Source: Hypomyces perniciosus
Taxonomy: Eukaryota; Ascomycota; Sordariomycetes; Hypocreales; Hypocreaceae
Assembly (NCBI GenBank): GCA_008477525.1
Contig: SPDT01000005.1
Location: forward strand, 2,790,001 to 2,854,000
Direction of reading: 5' to 3'
DNA length: 64,000 nt
Shown here: positions 56,182 to 64,000 of the stretch, piece by piece
Numbering within the stretch: the stretch's first letter is position 1
How the letters are laid out: the number at the start of each line of letters is the position of its first letter
Notes under the pieces: generated by a model
Databases searched by the model: none
What the model was told of the DNA's origin: nothing
The model's input: the letters and a program-made list of their open reading frames with translations, nothing else
Position numbers and translations under genes: made by a program

Positions 56182-59100
56182 TAACCTTTTAATCTAAAGA
56201 ATTATTTAATTATATACTTAACCTAATATTAATAATATCTATATCTATTATAATAAAATCTAAAGAAAGATTAAACTCTTTAACGGAAAAGGGGAAATTA
56301 CTATTTTAAAAGTTCCTCTTTTTTATTTAAGCCTTCAAGAATATTTAAGGCGTAAAGCTATTAATAGGGATTAACCTTGTAAGTAAATTTAATAGTAAGA
56401 ATATATCCTAGTTCCTAAGAAACTATAAGTAAGAAATAGAAGATTAGGGAATTTTAATTAAAGATTAAAGGAGGTACCTAGAACTATTTATAAAAGTAAA
56501 GAAATAAAAGATAGTTTAGATTTTTATTAAAGAAAGTATTAGCTAAAATAAAATAAAGAAAAAACTTTTACAATACTATAAATAATAAAATAAGGATCAA
56601 TTAGAATTATATATAGTATAACTCTAAAACCTTTATTACTATAAACCTATAGGAATGCAGTCTATAATAAATTAGTTGCTTTAATACTAATATTTCTGTT
56701 AAAAGCTTAATAAGAAAAATTAAAGGATAGTAATATTACTAGAGCTGCTTTAGCTGGTAATAGCTTTTAAAGGGATTAAGGAAATTAATAATTTTAAGGA
56801 TTTAGTGTATATTAAAGTTTAGATACTTTTTTATAATAGAATACTAGTAAAGCTTAATATTTAAAGAGCTTGTTTTTAAGAGTTTAATAAAAGATTATTT
56901 ATAATTAAGGATTTATTAGATTTATTTGAGTTAGAGTTAAGCTTAAGGATAAAAAAGTAAAAAAAAGAATAGCTTAAACCTGCAAAACTAACTATAATTT
57001 CGCAGCTTAAAGATTAAATAAACGCTTTATCCGAAAAATTTAATAAACTAGTAATTTAGCTCCTTTAATAGAAAGAAACAGTAATTAACTTAAGAGAAAA
57101 AGAATATTATTGTATTACTATTAATGGCAATAAACCTAAATAAAGACCTTGTACTTTAATAATTGCTATTAATAATATTAATATAATAGACCTTTTATAT
57201 AATAATATACTAAATACTTTCTTTATTAACTATTTAAAGGCGGTTATTAATATTAAATACTGCTAGTATTATAAAGATAAAGACTATTTTCTTTAAAACT
57301 GCATTAAGTTAGCTTATAATAAAGGCTATAAGTTTATAATATATAACCTAGCAGTAAAAATAGTTTAAGTAAGCCTGCAGAAAACCTTAAGCCTGCCTTG
57401 ATTTATTATATTAATTATAATTATCGGGATTTATATATAAAAAATGCTAGTACTTTAGGTAGAATTATTTAAAGCTTAAAATAAGGTTTCTTTAAGCCTA
57501 TTATTTGCAAAAAAGATAAAACCTAGCTTTTTCGACTAGGAATTAACTACCTATGAAGCTAAACTCTTTAATATTGTTTATAATAAAGTAGTATATAGGG
57601 AGATATTTAAAATCTAAGCACTATAAAGGTTAAATATAATTCTTATAAAGGGATTAATAATAAATATTATATACTTTATAAGCAAAGATTAAATAATTGC
57701 TGAAAAAAGAGATAATATATAAGTAAAAGGGGTTAAATTTTTTTTTATAAATCTAGCTAAAATAGCCTCCTTAGAAAAACCTTTAGATAAATATAACTAA
57801 GCTAGCTTAATTAAGGAATTATTTAATTAAACTCTTTTCATTAACCTTATAACTAATAGGGGATAAAAGCGTGTTTATATAATTAATAAGGCGGATAAGT
57901 AAGCTAAAGAGGAGCTATTACTGCTTTAAATAGAAAAACTAATCGAGAAAAAGTAACTATATTTAAACCCTATACTTATAACCTTAAAGGCTATACTGTC
58001 TAGACTGCAATGTAATAAAAAAGGCAGAACTAAAGGCGCTAAGAATAAAGAGGAATTATTAGGAGTAGAGTAAGCTAAAATAATAATCTAAGCAGTAATT
58101 TTAAATAATGCAATTAAGCTTAAAACTAGTACTCTTTTAAATATTATTCTAAAACTCACAAATACTTTAAAAGTAAATTTAATTATAAAATTATAAAGGA
58201 TTACTAAAATATAGTTTTATAAGAAAACTAATTTAACTGTCTTTAAATATACTTTATATTAAGTAATATTTATTTTTATATATAAATATCCTTTAAAGGA
58301 AAAACTATTAAAAAGACTAGATGCAATAGCTATATATATAGAATTAACTATATAAGTTATTTAGTTGCTATAGGATTAACCTCCTAAAACCATAACCTTA
58401 TAACCCCTATTAATAGAGGGATTATTAAATAAAGAGTTATTTAATCTTAAAGACCTAAACCTATCACTACCCTTAGAAATATACTTTTATAAGCCAAAGT
58501 AACCAAGTATAGCTATTAACTATAAGGCAAATCGGTTATAGAAGTCTATAACCTGGATTTATATAGTTTAAATAGGAAAGATCCTCTGCTATTTATAAGA
58601 TTTACTGTAAATATAGGTATATTTAAAAGAGCTTAATAGTATATTTATTAAAGCATTTATAGACTTAAGGTTAAAGGGAAATATTATTTTTTATTAACTG
58701 GCTATAAAATATAATGTAATAATATACTCCTATAAAGTAGTTAACACTATATTTAATAATAGGCAAGTAAATATATATAGTAAAACTGTTATTTAAGTAT
58801 ATATAGGCAATGCCTAGATAGCAGCTAGATTTTATATTATACCTAATAACATCTCGATGCCCTTTATCTTTAAGATATTATTTATTTAGGCTATATAGCT
58901 AATATTTAGGTATATATTAAGGAATAGGGATTTATATATAAAATATAAAATAAGGAATATTTAAGTTATTACTTTAGCTGCTAGAGCTATCTGTTAGGAA
59001 TATAAAATAAAGGCATTATATAACTTAAAGCTAAAATAAATATTAACTTTATATTTAAGTATAAAGTTAATAAAGCGGAAGAAAGCTTGGAAAACCTTTA

Positions 59101-61330
59101 CTTTACTTTTAGGGAAAAGGTTTATATAGATTATTAGAGTAAGCTGGAGAGGATTTAATTCAGCTATTACTAGCCAATAAGTTGAAAGATTAAATGAAAG
59201 CGATAAAGAAAATGGTAGAGGAATTTAAAGGAGCAGAGGAATAAAGGAGAAGGTCCTAAAGGAGAGCGCGGAAGCGCAAGTGGATTAAAACCAATACTAT
59301 ATATAAAAAGAAGGGCGTAAAAATCCATCTAGTAGACAATGCTCCGTTTAACGGTTCTGTTCCTGCTAGGAGTCTTTATTGGAAACAGAAGAAGTGGGAC
59401 GAAGTCTATATAACGGAAGATCAATTAATAGCGCGCATCCGCATACTCGAAAGAAAAGAGGGAGACGTTAAGATAGCCTGGGAGAGAGTGACTGTATTTC
59501 GCTAAATATTAGCTAAAAGGACAGATACCAATAATTAATATTTACTGCAGAAAGCGGCTAAACCACTCCTCCTTAGCGACCTTATTTTACTCTATAATGC
59601 AAAGCGCTAAAAGGACCTTTTAAGAGATACAAAACTAAAGATATATTAACTAGGCCTATTTAAAATTAAGTTTTAAGCAGATATAATAAAAGCATATAAA
59701 CTAAAAATATTAAATAGGGTCCCGCTTAATAAAACTTACCTAAGCGAATATTTAAAGAAGTTTATAAAAGATAAATTTAGTTAATAGGTGGCTAAAGATA
59801 ATAAAAAGACTTTTATAAATTAAAACTTAAAGGCAGATAAAGATTTACTTAAAGATAAAGCGGTTAATAAAGTAATAATTAAAATTATTAATAATTAAAA
59901 ACTTAAAGAGCTTTACAGTAACTCCTTAACTATTAAAGGAACATATAATCAATAAAATTAAATAGTCTAGCTAAAAACCAGGGTATATACTTATAAGTTA
60001 AAGGAAAAAGAGATATTTTAATTAAAATGCAGTCCTTTATAATACTTTAAGGTAGCTATTCCCGGAATAAACTAAATAAGTTAGGATAATTACCTTTATA
60101 TAGAGGATATATAAGGGAGGATAAGCAGTAATATTTTTAAAAAACAGCTACTAGGTACTGTTTTTAAAGGGGAGGAGACAGCTGCTAATTAAAGTCTACT
60201 GCCTTACCTATAAAAAATATAACCTAGGTATACTATAAGGAAAAAAACTATAAGATTAAATAATTTATTAACTATATTTCCCTATTAACTATTTATTTTT
60301 TAATAGCAAAAGCTAAAATAAACTTCTAAACCTGCCAAATCACTTAACTTTCTGCTTTTTTATTTCCTTTAAAATAAAGAAAGTCCTTTATAAGATAAAG
60401 GGCTATTAAGGGATTAAAATAGCTGGAGACTACTGGCTTAATAGAAGTAGGTATTTAATCCTTTTTAAAGAAAGTAGTAGCTATACTTTAATTACTTTAT
60501 TAAAGCTAGTAATTAAGAAAATATCGCCAAGTATAAAAAGAGGCCTTAAACTAAAGGCAATTTAAACAGTCCCTTTATTAGAAACCTAGGATAAAGATAT
60601 AGTTGTAAAAAGGAAATAAGATATATTCCTTAACAGTTATAACAGTAATAGACTAAGTTTAAAGGCACCCTAAGCAGAATTAAAGATTATACTGTCTGTA
60701 AGATAATATAAATAAGGCCTTAATATACTCTATCCGCTTAAAAAGAGTATAAAAGAATTACCTATAAATATATGAAATCTCTACTAAGATATAGATAGGC
60801 TTAAAAAGCTTTCTTTTAATAGTGTATATAATATTTTAAAGATATAATTAAAAGCTTTTAAAAGTATAGCGCTAAAAATATTCCTTAAAGGTATAACCTT
60901 TTATAAACAATAAAAGCAATAAAGATAATGCAAATAAAAGGGAGAAAGTAATCTTTAAATAGATTGGCAAGTTTAACTAACTAATATTAACACTATTTAT
61001 AATCTAAATAGCAAAACACTTTTAAACTTAAATAAAGTTAAAATAAAGATACTAATTAAATAATACTTATTTACTAAAGCTTTATTTAAAGTAAATAGCT
61101 AAGCAGAGAGATAAAACTAGGTTTAACTTTTCTAGGATAAAGAAATCTCGCTAAAGGTTTTTTTGCCTATAATAGGTATATCGATAAGGTTAGCTATATT
61201 AGGCAATTAATAATAGGCTTTTCTAGCAGGATCCTCTATAATTAAATAATAGCTAAAAAAAGATTAGGAGGAAGAGAAAAAAGAAAAAGAGAAAAGAAAA
61301 TAAAAAAAAATAAGCGAGTTATAAAGGCTA
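56182..61330 (+). mobile_element. Decayed Ty3/gypsy-like remnant: gag zinc knuckle and integrase C-terminus
   Basis: A plus-strand gag zinc knuckle is visible at 57261-57302 as a mutated C-x2-C-x4-H-x4-C, with Tyr replacing Cys and His by transitions. A protease-like stretch (about 58780-58960) is possible. At about 59270-59780 the frame reads GVKIHLVDNAPFNGSVPA, then ILLYNAKR, LGLFKIK and NRVPLNKTYLSEYLKKF, the C-terminal integrase region of fungal gypsy elements. Only about 2 kb separates zinc knuckle from integrase end, too short for RT and RNase H, so an internal deletion is likely. LTRs were not identified, and the limits are those of the neighbouring insertions. The final 1.5 kb has no readable domain. 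Confidence 0.6.
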
Positions 61331-61774
61331 TATCAGACCACAAATCCAGCAAAAGTGAAGCTCCACACAATCTGCGTAGATAAGTGACCTTATATGCTAT
61401 GTGACACACCCCCCAGGTGCGATAGTCCAGATAGAGCGCCTGTATTCCCTGTAATCCTATATAAAGGGCAGGGCGCAGAGGACTTTTCTGTTAACCTTAA
61501 CCGTGGCTGCGGTGCCTAGATCTGGTTAAACTAGGACTTTTGCCTAGATCTGGTTAAACTAGGACTTTCTTTGGCTTTATTTTAATTCCCCCGAATAGTA
61601 GGAACCCTAGCGTATTTTAATTCCTCCAGGACAGAATCGAACTTGCAACCTGGAGCTATGTCGGATAATTTCGCGCGAAACGATACCGGGCTCATAACTG
61701 TCAGACCACAAATCCAGCAAAAGTGAAGCTCCACACAATCTGCATAGATAAGTGACCTTATATACTATATAACA
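61331..61774 (-). mobile_element. TRIM-like element, copy 2 (444 bp, 76-bp terminal direct repeats)
   Basis: Reverse-complement relative of the element at 32525. Terminal direct repeats at 61331-61406 and 61699-61774. Flanked by GGCTA at 61326-61330 and 61775-61779. The polypurine-like C-run CACCCCCCAGG follows the left repeat. It carries a tandem duplication of about 28 bp (around GCCTAGATCTGG, 61520-61575) that copy 1 lacks. The interior keeps TTTCGCGCGAAA and the T-arm-like motif, with CTCCAGG/CCTGGAG in place of copy 1's CTCTAGG/CCTAGAG. Confidence 0.82.
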
Positions 61775-64000
61775 GGCTACTTTAAAGGAATAGTGATTTA
61801 TATATAATAAAGAAACTCCTGTATATACTGAACTATATACCTATACCTATAAAAAGATAAAAATAATATTATACTTTGCCTCTTTTTCTTCTCTTTATCT
61901 ACTTAAATATAATCCTATTTTACTATAACCAAAATATTGCCTTTACTTTAAATCCTGCTTTAAAACTATTTAATTATACCCTTCTTCTTTCTCTACTATA
62001 ATATCCTATTTAAAGAAAAACCTTTACCCTCTCGCTTTATTTTTCTAGCCTATAAAAGATAAGCTAAAAACTTTACTCTCCTGCTATATTAATTAAATAT
62101 CCCTAAACTATATTAAAAACTTTTTTAAGCTAAATAAATAAAACCTTACTATTAATCTTATTATAAATTAATATAGCTATTAACTATTATAGATCTACCT
62201 TTAATTTAATTAATATACTACTAGCTACCTATAACTATTAATTAAAATAATAATTACTTTAAGCTATATTTACTATAAGAATCTTATATTAATATTTAAT
62301 TTTAAGGTAAATAAATAGTACTTTTATATTAAAAATATCTATAACTTTTTATATAACTTTTCCTATAAAAAATAAACATTAAACTTTACTTTAAAGGCAA
62401 TACTTTATATAATACTAAAAGGATTAGCGACTATTAAAGCAGCTTAAGCCAAGATAATAGTATTTATAAATACTTTTAAAGGTGCCCCTACCTTTAATTA
62501 AATACTACTTTAAGCTTTTAATATTCCTAATAGACTATAAAACTTCCAGTACTTTACTAAAAGATAATAAATTCTTATAGGGTTAATTTATTTCCTTAAA
62601 CATTAATATATTTATATTTTTAATAAATATAGGTATTTTTATTACTTTAACTTTTAGAGATATAATTGTAAGCGTTAAGTGTAGCAGTTCCTTGATTTAT
62701 AGGCCTATATAGTCAAAAAAGCTGGATTTCCTTATTTATTTAACTTTTATATAGTCTTATATATAAAATAACCTAGAGCTAATAAATATAGCTACTTAAG
62801 CCTATTCTGGATCCAGTAAACGCTTTATAGACTTATTGGCATTAAATTAAGTTAATTAGCAGGACCTTTAAGTAGGATCCCTATCTCTTCTAGCCTTAAA
62901 AAGCATAAAATAATTAACCTAAAGGGATTTAAACTTTTACTCTAAAATTAATGCTAGTACCTATACCTTAAATATTTAGCTAAAAGCTGTATAGATATTA
63001 TTTAGGTTTTACACTAATCTTTAACAGTAAATAAGTTTATTATTATAAATTCTAGGATAAATGTTAAAGATATCCTACTTTTTTTAATTAAGTAGTATTT
63101 AATTAAATTAAATTAAGGCTAATAGGCTTTTTTTAAAATAACTTATAGAAGGAATATAATAAAGATTAATAGTTAGTGCTTAACTGACTTAGGAGTACCA
63201 GTAAATGACCTTATAAAGGAGAATAGGTTAATCTGTTATAATAATAGTCTTTCTCGACAATTAGTTGCCTTCCTACCTTTAGGCATTTAAAGAAAATTCT
63301 AATAATAGCAGCCAGCACCTAGAATGCAATTTCCTATACTGATAATACCTATACCTTTAGCTATATAGCCGAGCTAGTTACAGTAAAGGAAAAGAAAAGT
63401 ATTCTCCCTTGCTTTATAAATAGTATTAGTAGTAAAGAAATAAAATAATACTGCTAGCCTAGTAATATAAGCAGTATCTTTTATAAAAATAGTAGTAGGA
63501 CTAGTAACTAGAAGTAGGTTAATGCGTTTCTTGGTAATACTATAACCTGTAAAACCCTTATTAATTGTGCTAGCTATTGCTAATAATACTGAAACCTTAA
63601 ACGCGGAGTTAGTTTCCTTTAAAGAAAATAGTAGCTTTTTTAATGCATTAAAGGATAATTAAGATTTAAAGGATAAAAGAGTTTTAAGAGTTACTACTGA
63701 ACTTAACTAGTAAATAATTAAAAATAATGAAAAGGCTTTTTTAAAACTAGGCAAAGGAGGGTAAGCTATAATAGTAGCCTTTACAGCAGTAAGAGGGAAA
63801 ACTGTATTTTAGTATTCCTAAATCCAGTATATTATAGCTTTAAATATATACTATAGCTTAACCCTATTTAGGCTAATAGATAAATTAGCTTAAGATAATA
63901 TCTAAAAATAAGTTTATATACCTATATAAATAATAGGATAACTAATATAAGATAAGCGGATAATAGCTTAAAATGCCTGGCAATAAAGAGATTAATAAAA
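61775..64000. other. AT-rich RIP-type sequence to window end
   Basis: 2.2 kb of heavily AT-rich sequence. Probably decayed transposon sequence continuing past the window. No domain, LTR or telomere repeat was recognised. Confidence 0.45.

Overview
The window looks like a filamentous ascomycete nuclear genome, most like a Sordariomycete (possibly Hypocreales). The evidence is small spliceosomal introns (80-81 bp), a giant fungal NRPS, a fungal siderophore transporter, and LTR retrotransposons ruined by C-to-T changes typical of RIP (repeat-induced point mutation). It has two compartments. Positions 1 to about 28,170 are GC-balanced and gene-bearing. Positions about 28,200 to 64,000 are an AT-rich, gene-poor block of nested, RIP-mutated transposons with a few GC-balanced islands.

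The gene-bearing part reads as a siderophore locus. A ferrichrome-type NRPS runs leftwards from 14,413 and leaves the window at base 1 (order A-T-C, A-T-C, A-T-C, T-C, T-C). Upstream on the same strand is a SidF/SidL-type hydroxyornithine acyltransferase (15,840-17,132). A full-size ABCC transporter (18,657-23,023, one intron) is divergent from it, and a SIT-family MFS siderophore transporter follows (26,148-28,169). Together they could acylate hydroxyornithine, build a ferrichrome-like peptide, move it across membranes and reimport the ferric form. The ornithine N5-monooxygenase needed for the first step is not in the window.

Control regions are unusual. About 600-1,370 bp upstream of the MFS gene is a tandem array of roughly four 200-bp units that carries seven exact copies of ATCTGATAA (four forward, three reverse). 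This nonamer fits ATCWGATAA, the consensus for the iron-responsive GATA repressors (SreA/Fep1/Urbs1 family). Two MITE-like elements with terminal inverted repeats and plausible target duplications sit in the NRPS-acyltransferase and acyltransferase-ABC intervals.

The AT-rich part holds a full-length Ty3/gypsy chromovirus (30,122-36,804), a full-length Ty1/copia element (49,664-56,176), a second copia lineage on the minus strand (about 41,492-48,180) with an odd antisense AT-hook/Ala-rich ORF between pol and the 3' LTR, solo LTRs, gypsy gag and integrase remnants, and two 420-444 bp TRIM-like elements with 76-bp terminal direct repeats and clear 5-bp target duplications. A GC-balanced island (37,740-39,450) holds a Tc1/mariner transposase remnant and one apparently intact gene for a single-pass membrane protein. 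All identities come from reading motifs by eye; no database search was run.
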